Assembly: GCA_003818505.1 (NCBI GenBank)
Contig: RPRI01000035.1
Location: 1 to 39,746 of the forward strand
DNA length: 39,746 nucleotides
Source of the DNA: Desulfobacteraceae bacterium
GTDB taxonomy: Bacteria; Desulfobacterota; Desulfobacteria; Desulfobacterales; RPRI01
Direction of reading: 5' to 3'
Below the pieces are notes generated by a model. That model saw only the letters and a list, made by a program, of their open reading frames with translations. It was not told the origin of the DNA and made no database searches. This document shows, one piece after another, positions 25,690-34,495 of this stretch. The first letter of the stretch is position 1. Each line of letters opens with the position of its first letter. The translations under genes and the position numbers were made by a program.

Positions 25690-28122
25690 TTAAGCCGGCG
25701 TTATTTGCGCCATGGGTGTAATGGTTGAAGTAAAATACTCAGCCGACCGTAAAAGTACTTTTCCGGCGTCCGTCTGACCATATTTCGCAGCAACTTCCGC
25801 GATATCTCCGATCAGCCGGATAAAACCCGCGAAGTCGTCGATAGTGCTCCTGATGGGGATATTCCGCTCCCGAATCCATTTATCAAGAACCGCAATAGCC
25901 GCATCCAGGTCCTTCACCCTGATCGCTTTATAAAAAGATACGGCACGTGCCGTATCGGCCGTCTTATTGTCCATTGAAAGCAAGTCAAGCATGCTGTCGG
26001 ATGTCTCATAATCATCCAGTTCAAGACTTGCCATTGAAAGCATCAACCAATTATTCCGCATTAAATCATGATCCCGGGCATTATGCGGGGGCTGATACTC
26101 AGGCGAGGCCAGCTTTTTTAATAGTTCAGCCGCCTGACTATATTCTTTGAACCTGTATAGACAGTCTGCGCACAGAGATGCGATGCGGTATGAATTTCCA
26201 TAGCGGGACAGGAGTTCCCTGAAAATCCGTGAGTCCGGGCATATCTTCCCGTTTAAGGCGAAAGATGAAAAAAGCCGGCAGATAATATCAAGGTATTTTC
26301 TGTCACCGTCGGCTTTTATAACGGCACCTTCGAACCAATCCGCAGCCTCCAGAACGTTACCGGCATCAAGCCAGAAGATGGTGTTTCGGAAAAAGTCCTC
26401 CGGGCGATGGCTTGCTGTTCCGCTTTTGAACATGGCCGATATTTTGCGCCTGTTTCTAAATTCATTATTATCGTTGTGATGCTTGATAAATATGTTTTCT
26501 GCAAAAATGACAGGGATCTTTGCTGCTGCCAGAGATTGTTCAACTGTCTCAAAAATATTTCCCTGAAACCTCACCGTTTTTAGGTTCGGAAAGATACTGG
26601 TTCTTTTTATGATGTCAGTGGGCGGAATTCCTAAATTTGTAGCTTCCAGTGACCCGAAAAAACACTTTACGTCGAAGATTACGGCCTGCTTTTCGTTGAT
26701 AGGGAGCAAGTGTTTAAAGACATAGAAAGATAGCCTTGTTTTATCTTCAAGAAACTCGTCTGCGTCCATCCAGAAGACATAGTCATGCGTGACATGATCG
26801 AGTCCGGCATTTCTTGCTTCCGAGAAATCATCATTCCAGGGATGGCGGATTATCTTTGCTCCGTTCTTCTCAAGAATCTCGAGAGATTTATCAGTGGATC
26901 CCGTGTCGACTGCTATGATCTCATCAACGAGATCTTTCACGGACTTGAGCGCTCTTTCCAGATACTCCTCCTCGTCCCGGCAAAGCATCAGAAGCGAAAT
27001 TCCGGCGGTTTTCCCGGATTTGTTTTTAATGGCCTTAAGGATGTATTCATTTTCCGGAGTCAGACCGTGGATATCCCTCACTTTTTCAAGCACAACAATT
27101 GCTTCGTTTAATCGGCCAGAAGCAATTAAAACCCTTGCCAGATCCGATAAAGTTGTTTTGTCTTTGCCGTTTTGCTCAAGGGCTTTTTTCATCGATTTTT
27201 CAGCATCCACCAGGTTAAGAGTGTAAAAAAAGGCGATTCCCCTGAGGTGCCATATCTCATAATTGCCGGGAAACCGGCTTATGACCTTTTCAGCTAAACT
27301 GACAGCAAGGTTATACCTTCCTTTTTTTATCAACTGGTGAACCGCCCAGTTGAAAAGATTAATGCTACCGAATCCCATTTCAAGACCCGCCTCGAGGGAA
27401 GGCAGATCTTTTTCCGATATCAGGGAAAACCCTACTGTTCCAAATATATTCATTTCCGATGCATTATTTCCGCCGGGAATCTCTTCGTCCTGATGTGTAA
27501 ATCGCATAAAATCTTTTCGATGGTTCTCTTCCTCCCGGGCTCCACCCGTATACGCTTCAGCATCTTTTTGTGTAATAAGCCGGATTCCGCTGTGAGCGAT
27601 TCCACGATGATTGTCGATCAGGTTTATATGGATGGAATCATCGCAAACTGAGAATATTTTTTTAAAAACGCTTTTTTGAAAAAAACGAATTTCCATTGCG
27701 GGAATGTAGCCGGCAATTTGCACCTTACGGTTTGAATATTTTCCCTTGTTAGCGATTCTTTCATATTTGCCGAGCGCTCCTGGTTCAAGTTTATTCTGAG
27801 CGATCAGATAATAAGCCTCCACGGCATGATTCCGGGATAACCGCTTCACGGCCTCACAGTCTGAAGAGGAGATATTTTCATTACTGGTAAGCATAAGAAT
27901 CCAGTCACCGGTTGCCTTTTTCACGGCCTTTCCGGCTGCTGCGGCAAGATCAGCTTCTGCGGGAATAAATATTACTGGCATCGGTGGTTTTATATCCCGG
28001 CTGAAAAACTCTTGACAAACCACGATGAATTCATCGCCCAAAGCCCGGACGAGTGAAAGCATTTTGTTAATATTCCGCTCGTTTGAATTACATATTATGC
28101 AAATGGTTATTTTCGAATTCAA
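25690..28122 (-). CDS. Tandem family-2 glycosyltransferase with TPR repeats
   Basis: This 810-residue protein has two GT-A-like regions. The C-terminal copy (about 370-590) has the GT2 hallmarks ISLLMLCRDEEEYLERALKS, VDTGSTDKS and the metal-binding MDADEF (DxD) near residue 450. The N-terminal copy (1-190) has the same start (ITICIICNSNE) but reads MLTSNENIS where the DxD should be, so it is probably inactive. TPR-like helices lie at about 250-350 and from 600 to the end. It probably extends or modifies the flagellin glycan. The start is a TTG whose bases overlap the stop of the upstream GNAT gene (TTGA), with AAGG eight bases before, indicating translational coupling. Confidence 0.85.
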   Translation of the reverse strand: MNSKITICIICNSNERNINKMLSLVRALGDEFIVVCQEFFSRDIKPPMPVIFIPAEADLAAAAGKAVKKATGDWILMLTSNENISSSDCEAVKRLSRNHAVEAYYLIAQNKLEPGALGKYERIANKGKYSNRKVQIAGYIPAMEIRFFQKSVFKKIFSVCDDSIHINLIDNHRGIAHSGIRLITQKDAEAYTGGAREEENHRKDFMRFTHQDEEIPGGNNASEMNIFGTVGFSLISEKDLPSLEAGLEMGFGSINLFNWAVHQLIKKGRYNLAVSLAEKVISRFPGNYEIWHLRGIAFFYTLNLVDAEKSMKKALEQNGKDKTTLSDLARVLIASGRLNEAIVVLEKVRDIHGLTPENEYILKAIKNKSGKTAGISLLMLCRDEEEYLERALKSVKDLVDEIIAVDTGSTDKSLEILEKNGAKIIRHPWNDDFSEARNAGLDHVTHDYVFWMDADEFLEDKTRLSFYVFKHLLPINEKQAVIFDVKCFFGSLEATNLGIPPTDIIKRTSIFPNLKTVRFQGNIFETVEQSLAAAKIPVIFAENIFIKHHNDNNEFRNRRKISAMFKSGTASHRPEDFFRNTIFWLDAGNVLEAADWFEGAVIKADGDRKYLDIICRLFSSFALNGKICPDSRIFRELLSRYGNSYRIASLCADCLYRFKEYSQAAELLKKLASPEYQPPHNARDHDLMRNNWLMLSMASLELDDYETSDSMLDLLSMDNKTADTARAVSFYKAIRVKDLDAAIAVLDKWIRERNIPIRSTIDDFAGFIRLIGDIAEVAAKYGQTDAGKVLLRSAEYFTSTITPMAQITPA

Positions 28123-28667
28123 TTTCTCTGCCTTGCAATTCCCAGAAGAACTTCGTCTATGTAATCGCCTTTATAAAAACGGTGTTTTATCTTAAGACCC
28201 TCCTCGCTGAAACCGGCTTTTTTAAAAGCCTTGACCGAGCCCGCATTGTTCGCGTAAATGTTGGCCGAAAGTTTATGCAGGTTCAATGTGTTGAATGCAA
28301 AATCAACAATCAGGCTTATGGCTTCAGTACCATATCCTTTGCCCCAGCATTCTTTTTGTCCAATCACTATTGATACTTCAGCATGCCGGTGATACTGGTC
28401 GATTCTATGTATTTTGATATTTCCGATATGCCTGTCGCTCGCTTTATCAATAATGGCCATAAATACGCTATACGAATTCTCTGATTCGCGTCTGACATAA
28501 GCCTGAATCTTCTCTGTTGACTGAGGGGCGAACCGGCTTTCCATGTACTGAATTACATCGGGATCGTTCATCCAGCGGTAATAATTCTCAGAAACATCTG
28601 AAACGCGAACTTCGCGTAAATATAATTGTTTGCCTTCAATGAAGTTAGAATTATTGTTATCTCTCAA
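28119..28667 (-). CDS. GNAT N-acetyltransferase (RimJ/RimL type, PseH/LegH-like role)
   Basis: From the TTG at 28667 (182 residues, AGAGGAAG upstream) the protein is a GNAT of the RimJ/RimL group. It has the N-terminal LYLREVRVSDVSENYYRWMNDPDV, the acetyl-CoA-binding ECWGKGYGTEAISLIVDFAF and the ending VKAFKKAGFSEEG. In nonulosonic acid clusters this family acetylates the 4-amino group of the UDP-sugar intermediate (PseH, LegH, SpsD); that role is inferred from context. A longer frame from TTG 28700 would overlap the upstream gene and lacks a ribosome site. It is coupled to the downstream glycosyltransferase by a 4-bp overlap. Confidence 0.82.
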   Translation of the reverse strand: MRDNNNSNFIEGKQLYLREVRVSDVSENYYRWMNDPDVIQYMESRFAPQSTEKIQAYVRRESENSYSVFMAIIDKASDRHIGNIKIHRIDQYHRHAEVSIVIGQKECWGKGYGTEAISLIVDFAFNTLNLHKLSANIYANNAGSVKAFKKAGFSEEGLKIKHRFYKGDYIDEVLLGIARQRN

Positions 28668-28686
28668 AATATGTCTTCCTCTTTTT

Positions 28687-29550
28687 CTATGCCGATCCAA
28701 TATGGAAAATCTGATAGTGTGAGTAATAATCTATCTCTAATTCGTAAAATGCAATTGTACCTTCCGGCAACAAATTGGTTTTTACCGGCCACATTGATTG
28801 AGCTGATTCTTTGATCAGGTTTATAGGTAATGTAGTAAGATATTCCTCAGACCAGATAGGCCTGACATCTATCGGAATTAAAATGAAACCCATATTTATC
28901 GGGGTATCCAAATCGATTTTTCCGATGGGCAGGTTACCGTATATCGAACTTTTGTCTAAGCAGCTTCCCAGGCAAACCCAATCGTCATTATTTTCAGCAT
29001 CTACACGCAATTCAAATTCATTAATCTTTCCGTCTAATATTTTGTCATTAAGAGTTTGCCCGGTAAGGGCATAGTTGACTTTTTTCTCAATTTTTTTAGA
29101 ATAGCATTGGAACCAAAAAACAAAATCGGCTCCTTTAAGATCAACATTATGACCACGAATTTTCCCCCGTATCTTCATATTACGCATATCGGGATAACAG
29201 AGGCTGAGATCAAAACACATATGCTGATCTTTTTGATCCGGACGCAGAAGACAATGAAAGACAAGAGACAAGAAACCATATCCAGGGCTGGAATGGTTGG
29301 CATCTATCCACCATGGGCCGACAGAGAAAAGAAAACGTCGTCCAAGAGTATCTTCTTTTGAATAAAGCGCCGGAAGAGGGTACCCGTTACCGGCAATTCT
29401 ATCGTTGCCTGTATATGTCATCCAGGGAAACCCGCGGGAGGCATTTAAATTATATTTTTTCCGGACCGGGATATCCGATCTTTTGACAGCGTATGCTTTC
29501 CCGTCAAGTATGAAGCGATATCCGGTTTGATCATTCACGATATTTGTCAC
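28687..29550 (-). CDS. Uncharacterised protein in glycosylation cluster
   Basis: I do not recognise this 287-residue protein. It starts at GTG 29550 with a weak GGTAGA upstream. It is rich in aromatic residues and beta-strand-like segments (FLFSVGPWWIDANHSSPGYG, DFVFWFQCYS, DDWVCLGSCLDKSSIYGNLP), with no signal peptide, no transmembrane segment and no known catalytic motif. The pattern of Trp/Tyr-rich strands suggests a beta-sandwich, as in carbohydrate-binding or lectin-like folds, but this is only an impression. Base composition looks more AT-rich than in the adjacent sugar genes. Position, just upstream of the acetyltransferase and glycosyltransferase, suggests a part in glycan synthesis. 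Confidence 0.6.
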   Translation of the reverse strand: MTNIVNDQTGYRFILDGKAYAVKRSDIPVRKKYNLNASRGFPWMTYTGNDRIAGNGYPLPALYSKEDTLGRRFLFSVGPWWIDANHSSPGYGFLSLVFHCLLRPDQKDQHMCFDLSLCYPDMRNMKIRGKIRGHNVDLKGADFVFWFQCYSKKIEKKVNYALTGQTLNDKILDGKINEFELRVDAENNDDWVCLGSCLDKSSIYGNLPIGKIDLDTPINMGFILIPIDVRPIWSEEYLTTLPINLIKESAQSMWPVKTNLLPEGTIAFYELEIDYYSHYQIFHIGSA

Positions 29551-29572
29551 TAATTCTACCTATATTTGTTTT

Positions 29573-29614
29573 GCCGGTTATGAACGCTTGTATACCATTC
29601 TGGTAATGACCGGC
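29573..29614. promoter_or_regulatory. Nested palindrome upstream of the uncharacterised gene
   Basis: GCCGGT (29573-29578) and ACCGGC (29609-29614) are inverted and enclose a second small palindrome, ACCA-TTC-TGGT. It lies between the HisF-like gene and the unknown gene, and could be a weak stem that ends the upstream operon or an operator. No U-run follows. Confidence 0.3.
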
Positions 29615-29688
29615 TCTGTTTCATCAATATAATTTCAGATTTTAGAAACCGTTCTTTTGTTAAACCTTCGTCAAATTAAAAATTAATC

Positions 29689-30477
29689 TTAACTGTGCAG
29701 GCGGATCGGAATGCCGGCGTTAAGGATCTGAGAACGCGTCTGCATGGGATTTTCATCTTTGAAACAGAAATATGTCCCTGCTGCAACCGCATCTGCGCCG
29801 GCTTCGATAAAACCATCCACAAAGTGGGAGGCCAGACCGCAGCCGCCTGATGCGACAACCGGGATCGAAACCTCTTTTGCCACTTCGCGGATAACCTGCA
29901 GATCCAGGCCCAGTCGGGTGCCGTCGCGGTCGATGCATGTCAGCAGGATTTCCCCAGCTCCCCGCCGTTCACCTTCAACAGCCCAGCGGACTGGATCCAT
30001 ATCGGTTTTTACTCTTCCGCCTTTTATGTACACCTGGTTCGTGCCATTGCCGTTTGCACGATAATCAATACTCAGAACGACGCATTGAGTTCCGAAGCTG
30101 TCTGAAGACCTGCGGATCAGGTCCGGGTCTTCAACCGCCGCGGTATTTATGCTGACTTTGTCGGCGCCGCTGGAAAGAAGCTGACGGAAATCCTCATTGC
30201 ACCGGATACCCCCGCCCACAGTGATCGGCATGAAAATTTCTTCAGCAATACGGCTGACAAGTTCCGTGAGTATTGCCCGCTCCTGGAGAGCGGCATCGAG
30301 ATCGAGAAAAATCAGCTCGTCGGCTGCCTGGGCTTCATAAATTTTAGCCTGTGATATCGGGTCTCCTATTTCAATAAAATCTTCAAACCGGATCGTTGTC
30401 ACCAGCACCATTCGTGGCTTCGTCCCGTTTCGGGTCTGTTTTATCTGGAGTTTTGGAATCAGGCGCCGCTTCAGCAT
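29689..30477 (-). CDS. HisF-like subunit of sugar amidotransferase system
   Basis: The 262-residue protein is a HisF-family (beta/alpha)8 barrel, but not a normal histidine enzyme. In HisF the catalytic Asp11 lies in IPCLDV; here the segment reads IPKLQIK, with Gln at that place. The second catalytic Asp is kept (VLSIDYRANG), as are the phosphate loops TVGGGIR and ASGGCG. Paralogues of this kind accompany WbpG/PseA-type enzymes and HisH, where the pair supplies ammonia rather than making imidazole glycerol phosphate. ATG 30477 overlaps the HisH-like stop by 7 bp; a longer frame to 30573 lies inside the neighbour and is rejected. Confidence 0.87.
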   Translation of the reverse strand: MLKRRLIPKLQIKQTRNGTKPRMVLVTTIRFEDFIEIGDPISQAKIYEAQAADELIFLDLDAALQERAILTELVSRIAEEIFMPITVGGGIRCNEDFRQLLSSGADKVSINTAAVEDPDLIRRSSDSFGTQCVVLSIDYRANGNGTNQVYIKGGRVKTDMDPVRWAVEGERRGAGEILLTCIDRDGTRLGLDLQVIREVAKEVSIPVVASGGCGLASHFVDGFIEAGADAVAAGTYFCFKDENPMQTRSQILNAGIPIRLHS

Positions 30478-31094
30478 GATGACTTCCAGTTGATGAAATT
30501 TTCCAGTAACTTCATCCCGTAATCCTGGCTTTTCTCCGGATGGAACTGGGTTGCGAAAATATTTCCCCTGCATATCGCGGCTGTTAACGGTTTGCCATAG
30601 TCACAGGTTGCGACAATATCAGTATCATCGTCGCACTTCAGATAAAAGGAATGGACGAAATAAAAGTCAGGAGCGGCCGGCAACCCTTCAAACAGCGGGC
30701 ATTCAGGATTGAACCGGATATCGTTCCAGCCTGTATGGGGCACCCTCAGGGAAACGTCTGACGGTTGCAGGTGCACCACATCGCCGTTGATCCATCCCAG
30801 GCCCTGATGTTCCCCGCCTTCAAAGCTGCGACGCGCCATTGCCTGCATTCCCAGGCATATTCCCAGAATCGGTTTGCCCTGGACAAATACAGCCTGGTGG
30901 AGTGCGTCTATGAAACCGCCTGCCCGCAGATTGCGGATGCAATCCTTGAAAGCGCCGACTCCTGGCAGTACAATCCTTTCGGCATTGGCTAGATCAGCCG
31001 GATTATTACATATAGTTACCTCCGCCGCGATCATTTCAAAGGCATGATAGACCGACCGAATGTTGCCCATGCCATAATCAATGATTCCGATCAT
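30471..31094 (-). CDS. HisH-like glutamine amidotransferase subunit
   Basis: The 207-residue class I glutaminase has the full triad: Cys80 in GICLGMQ, and His185 and Glu187 in FHPEKSQ. It releases ammonia from glutamine for its synthase partner. Together with the overlapping HisF-like gene (7 bp) and the amidotransferase gene 3 bp upstream, it forms the three-part system known from Pseudomonas WbpG-HisH2-HisF2, where the product carries an acetamidino group. A role in histidine synthesis is less likely because no other his gene is near. The ATG has a strong GGGGG upstream. Confidence 0.9.
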   Translation of the reverse strand: MIGIIDYGMGNIRSVYHAFEMIAAEVTICNNPADLANAERIVLPGVGAFKDCIRNLRAGGFIDALHQAVFVQGKPILGICLGMQAMARRSFEGGEHQGLGWINGDVVHLQPSDVSLRVPHTGWNDIRFNPECPLFEGLPAAPDFYFVHSFYLKCDDDTDIVATCDYGKPLTAAICRGNIFATQFHPEKSQDYGMKLLENFINWKSSC

Positions 31095-31097
31095 CGT

Positions 31098-32315
31098 TTA
31101 TCCCCCTGCCGCCGCTCTTAAAAATACTTCATTACGGCGATTCCAGCGCTCCAGTTGAATTTCAGCCTGCTTGCGCGGCATAGCGCCATATCGGGGCCAC
31201 GAATCAAAATCGTGAACCTTTTTTCCCGGCATGGTCTTTCCTGTATCATGCTGGTAAGGTGACACCTGATGGCTCAGGGCGATCTCCATGAATTCCTGTT
31301 CGGTAAGTCCTATATATTCAAGTAAAATCCCGAGGCTCGGGGGACGCTTGCCCTCATGTGTTTCAATCATTCCCATGGCTTCATCTCTTTTCAGGCGGTG
31401 ATTGCGGATGTCAATGGAAGCCAGATGGCACGGCCGGCTATAGCCCCGTTTAATGAATTTGATATAATCCCTGGTTCCCTGAAGATAGCACTCGATTTTT
31501 TCATATTCATAGCCCTTCGGAACGTTCTCGACTTCGTCCCCTTTCCATCCCAGCTCCCGGCTTATAATTTCTGACTGCCGTTTGACGTCCCACGGGATAA
31601 AGGAACCCAGGCAGACCGAACGGTAGTTGAGTTTTCGCAGTAGCTTGAGGGGTGGATAAGAAAAGGGCTTCAAATCCCGTTCGGCGACGTCGCCTTCCAG
31701 CCGGACAAACATGTCTTCAGCTGTGATACCGAGATTGATATAGCGGTTAAAACGTTTTTCATCGACTTCTTCCGCCTGACCATAGCTGTAGTAAGCAGTG
31801 TACTCGGCTGAAGGTTCTCCCCAGAAAACCAGCGGAATATTATAATTGACAGCGACCCACATGGGGTAGGAGAAAATGCCTGCGTGACAGTGCCAGCAGA
31901 AATCTCCTTTTTCCAGAAAGCTTTGCAGCATGAGTTTCTGTACAACTTTCCAGTTGGGTGTGAAGACATGCATATCGACTCCCAGCTCGCGAACAGTCCG
32001 GAGGGTGTTCTCAATGAGATTAGGTCTCAGAAAACCGTGATCTAATCGAACGACGAGGGGTTTGAGCCCATATTCTCTGACCAGATGATAAAGTGTCCAG
32101 GTACTGTCCTTGCCGCCGCTGAAAGGGACAATACAGTCATAATCGTATCTGCCCCGGTAAAGATCAATCAGATTTTCAAGGTCTTTTTTCCTGGCCTGCC
32201 AGTCGATGACGGTTTGCTTGTATTCATGCTGGCGGCAGATATTGCAGACACCTTCATTATCAAAGACGATGGTTTCGTGGGTTTGCGGCAGTACGCATCG
32301 AGTACACCGTTTCAT
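31098..32315 (-). CDS. N-acetyl sugar amidotransferase (WbpG/PseA/LegX family)
   Basis: The 405-residue protein has an N-terminal four-cysteine knuckle (C4, C7, C24, C27) and an ATP pyrophosphatase PP-loop, SGGKDS, at 66-71. It is a typical match to the WbpG/PseA/LegX family. These enzymes activate an N-acetyl group of a sugar with ATP and add ammonia, turning acetamido into acetamidino. In Campylobacter, PseA modifies pseudaminic acid on flagellin. Ammonia would come from the HisH/HisF-like pair immediately downstream. The ATG has AAGGGAG. The likely substrate is the nonulosonic acid or its precursor made by this operon. Confidence 0.93.
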   Translation of the reverse strand: MKRCTRCVLPQTHETIVFDNEGVCNICRQHEYKQTVIDWQARKKDLENLIDLYRGRYDYDCIVPFSGGKDSTWTLYHLVREYGLKPLVVRLDHGFLRPNLIENTLRTVRELGVDMHVFTPNWKVVQKLMLQSFLEKGDFCWHCHAGIFSYPMWVAVNYNIPLVFWGEPSAEYTAYYSYGQAEEVDEKRFNRYINLGITAEDMFVRLEGDVAERDLKPFSYPPLKLLRKLNYRSVCLGSFIPWDVKRQSEIISRELGWKGDEVENVPKGYEYEKIECYLQGTRDYIKFIKRGYSRPCHLASIDIRNHRLKRDEAMGMIETHEGKRPPSLGILLEYIGLTEQEFMEIALSHQVSPYQHDTGKTMPGKKVHDFDSWPRYGAMPRKQAEIQLERWNRRNEVFLRAAAGG

Positions 32316-32379
32316 TGCTTTAAACTCCCTTCAAGTTTGAATCTGTATCGCTGTACGTAATCGGCAGATGAATTATTTT

Positions 32380-33687
32380 TCATGTTAAACGATGGAATCC
32401 CGAATGTGCCACCGGGCCTTTCAGGTGCTGTTCGATTTCCCCTTTTTCCAGCAACCCCGCGATAAAGACAAAAGTTTCATTAACCGCATCAAAATATTTT
32501 TCAATATGTGATTTACTGTGAGCATAAGTAGCATAAAACCTGCCGGATGCGAGAAAGCCCCGTTCGAGCATCATCTGGGTAAACAAAGTTATTATGGCTT
32601 GTCCGTTTTCGTATTCAAACGAAAAATGGCTGAGTGGAGGAATTCCACTGACATATATTTTCAGTCCTGCCTGCCGGGCAGCAAGCTCCCATCCCGACTG
32701 GATCCGGTTCCCGACATCTATAAGATGTTTTGACACATCCAGTCTCTGGTGTTTCCTGATCGTGGCCAGGGCTGCTACCGGGCCGATCCTTTCGGTCCAG
32801 TAAGTGCTGCTTATGAAAGTGGATTGGGCTGACTGCATTACAGCCTCTTTACCGATGACCGCGCCCATTGGATAACCATTGCTGATTGCTTTGGCGAAAA
32901 CGGCCATATCGGGCTCAATCCCAAAGACCAGGTGGCTCCCGCCTGAATTTAATCTCAACGCTGCCGTTATCTCGTCAAAAATCAGCACGGCCCGGATTTC
33001 CGAAGCAAGCTCTCTCACCTTTTCAAGAAAACCGGCTTCCGGATAACGATCACGAACCGGTTCCATCACAATAGCGGCAAGATCGTTTTTGTTTTCAGAT
33101 ATGATTTTTTCCAGATCTTCAATATGATTATAGCGAAAAGGAAGGGCGGTTCCCGCAAGGCCGCCTGGTACACCCAGCGGATCCAGTCCGGGCAGCAGAT
33201 GCTGATCCAGCCGGTTGCCTTTTCCAAGATTTGCGGCAAGGTACCAGTCATGCCAGCCATGGTATCCGCAAAAGGCTATCTTGTCGCGCCTGGTATGGGC
33301 GCGCGCTATTCGCACCGCTATGGCCATGGACTCTCCGCCGCATCGCGCATAGCGGACCATATCCGCCCATCCGTGAATCCGGCATAACAAATCCGCCAAT
33401 TCAACCTCTTCGGGGCAGTTTAATGAGCAACTGGTTCCGGAGTCGATTGCGGCATGAACCGCAGCATTGACATCCGGATCAGCAAATCCAAGGACACATG
33501 CACCAATACCGTTTATGCTCATGTCGATATATTTTTTCCCGTCAAGGTCCCATGTTTCAGCGCCTTTCGTCCTTGTATAGTAGCCGGGCCACTGTCCGGG
33601 CGCAAACATCTCCGGGCGTTTTGAAAGCAATTGGGTGCCACCGGGAATGCGCTTCCGCGCTCTTTGCTGCATCAGAATATTTTTCAT
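32380..33687 (-). CDS. Class III (GSA-type) aminotransferase
   Basis: The 435-residue PLP enzyme belongs to the class III family near glutamate-1-semialdehyde aminomutase. It has the PLP-phosphate region RCGGESMAIAVRIAR, Asp238 in LIFDEI, and the Schiff-base Lys266 in VFAKAISNGYPMGAVIG. A GSA aminomutase for haem is unlikely because the gene lies inside a sugar operon, 7 bp after the cytidylyltransferase. Class III members in such clusters probably aminate a keto-sugar; the substrate is not known. The ribosome site is weak and translation may be coupled to the upstream gene. It is a second aminotransferase besides the DegT protein. Confidence 0.88.
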   Translation of the reverse strand: MKNILMQQRARKRIPGGTQLLSKRPEMFAPGQWPGYYTRTKGAETWDLDGKKYIDMSINGIGACVLGFADPDVNAAVHAAIDSGTSCSLNCPEEVELADLLCRIHGWADMVRYARCGGESMAIAVRIARAHTRRDKIAFCGYHGWHDWYLAANLGKGNRLDQHLLPGLDPLGVPGGLAGTALPFRYNHIEDLEKIISENKNDLAAIVMEPVRDRYPEAGFLEKVRELASEIRAVLIFDEITAALRLNSGGSHLVFGIEPDMAVFAKAISNGYPMGAVIGKEAVMQSAQSTFISSTYWTERIGPVAALATIRKHQRLDVSKHLIDVGNRIQSGWELAARQAGLKIYVSGIPPLSHFSFEYENGQAIITLFTQMMLERGFLASGRFYATYAHSKSHIEKYFDAVNETFVFIAGLLEKGEIEQHLKGPVAHSGFHRLT

Positions 33688-33694
33688 ATAATTA

Positions 33695-34480
33695 TCAAAT
33701 TACCGTTTCGGTAAATCCCTCGATTTTATCCTTTTCAAGGGCTGGTTTCCAACCCTGGTTAGGAACTATATGGGTATTAATTTTTTTTATATCCGGATTA
33801 GCATCCAGAAAAGCGATTACATCTTCCATGGTAAATACGGGGTTAATTTTATAAAAATTTGATATTAATATGCATATCAGTTCAAAATCTTCAGGATAAT
33901 CCACTGTCAGGCGGTATTCTCCCCAGTTTACGGCCAGATCCTTTCGGAATGTTGAAAAGAATCCTCTATTTTTCCAGAAATAGAAAGTAACATGCTCCCG
34001 GTCGGAAGGCTTTTTTGCATCTTTCCATGCGCGTTCGAGCGCTATACAGGAAAAAACCTCCACATCCATTCCATCGGGATATGTTTTGCCCTCCGGAGGA
34101 GCGGTATTGGCAACATAATCATAGTTTCCTGAATGGTACGTGCCAATCATACTATCGATGATATTTGGATCAATTAAAGGGCAGTCGGCAGTTAAGCGTA
34201 TTATGGTTTTGCACTTGAATTCTGTTGCTGCATGATAATACCTTCCAAGAACATCCTCCAGACTGCCCCGGTAACAAAAAACAGCTTCTTTTTTGCAGAA
34301 ATCATAAATTGCATCATCCTGCGGCTCGCTGCTGGTCGCAACAATAATTTTATCCACACTCTTTGCCGATCCGACTCGTTCAAGCATATAGGAGAGCATC
34401 GGGCGGCCGTTGATATTTAAAAGGACTTTTCCTGGCAGTCTGCTTGAATTCATTCTTGCCTGTATAATTGCGTCTATCAT
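33695..34480 (-). CDS. SpsF-like cytidylyltransferase
   Basis: The 261-residue protein starts with the nucleotide-binding signature IIQARMNSSRLPGKVLLNI and has DYVANTAPPEGKTYPDGMDVEV, as in the SpsF/NeuA-related cytidylyltransferases. In nonulosonic acid pathways this enzyme activates the sugar acid with CTP to give the CMP-sugar used by Maf-type transferases. The gene is 15 bp downstream of the formyltransferase gene and has GGGAGAGG before its ATG. Catalytic Asp and Arg positions look intact. Sugar specificity cannot be assigned from sequence. Confidence 0.9.
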   Translation of the reverse strand: MIDAIIQARMNSSRLPGKVLLNINGRPMLSYMLERVGSAKSVDKIIVATSSEPQDDAIYDFCKKEAVFCYRGSLEDVLGRYYHAATEFKCKTIIRLTADCPLIDPNIIDSMIGTYHSGNYDYVANTAPPEGKTYPDGMDVEVFSCIALERAWKDAKKPSDREHVTFYFWKNRGFFSTFRKDLAVNWGEYRLTVDYPEDFELICILISNFYKINPVFTMEDVIAFLDANPDIKKINTHIVPNQGWKPALEKDKIEGFTETVI

Positions 34481-34495
34481 TTCCCTCTCCCGCCT

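Noticed and set aside
30478-30573. Longer N-terminus for the HisF-like protein
   Set aside because: The extension lies entirely within the HisH-like coding region, whereas ATG 30477 gives the standard HisF start and a short overlap.
32380-33687. Haem-pathway glutamate-1-semialdehyde aminomutase (hemL)
   Set aside because: The family match is real but the gene sits inside a sugar operon and is more likely a sugar or keto-acid aminotransferase.
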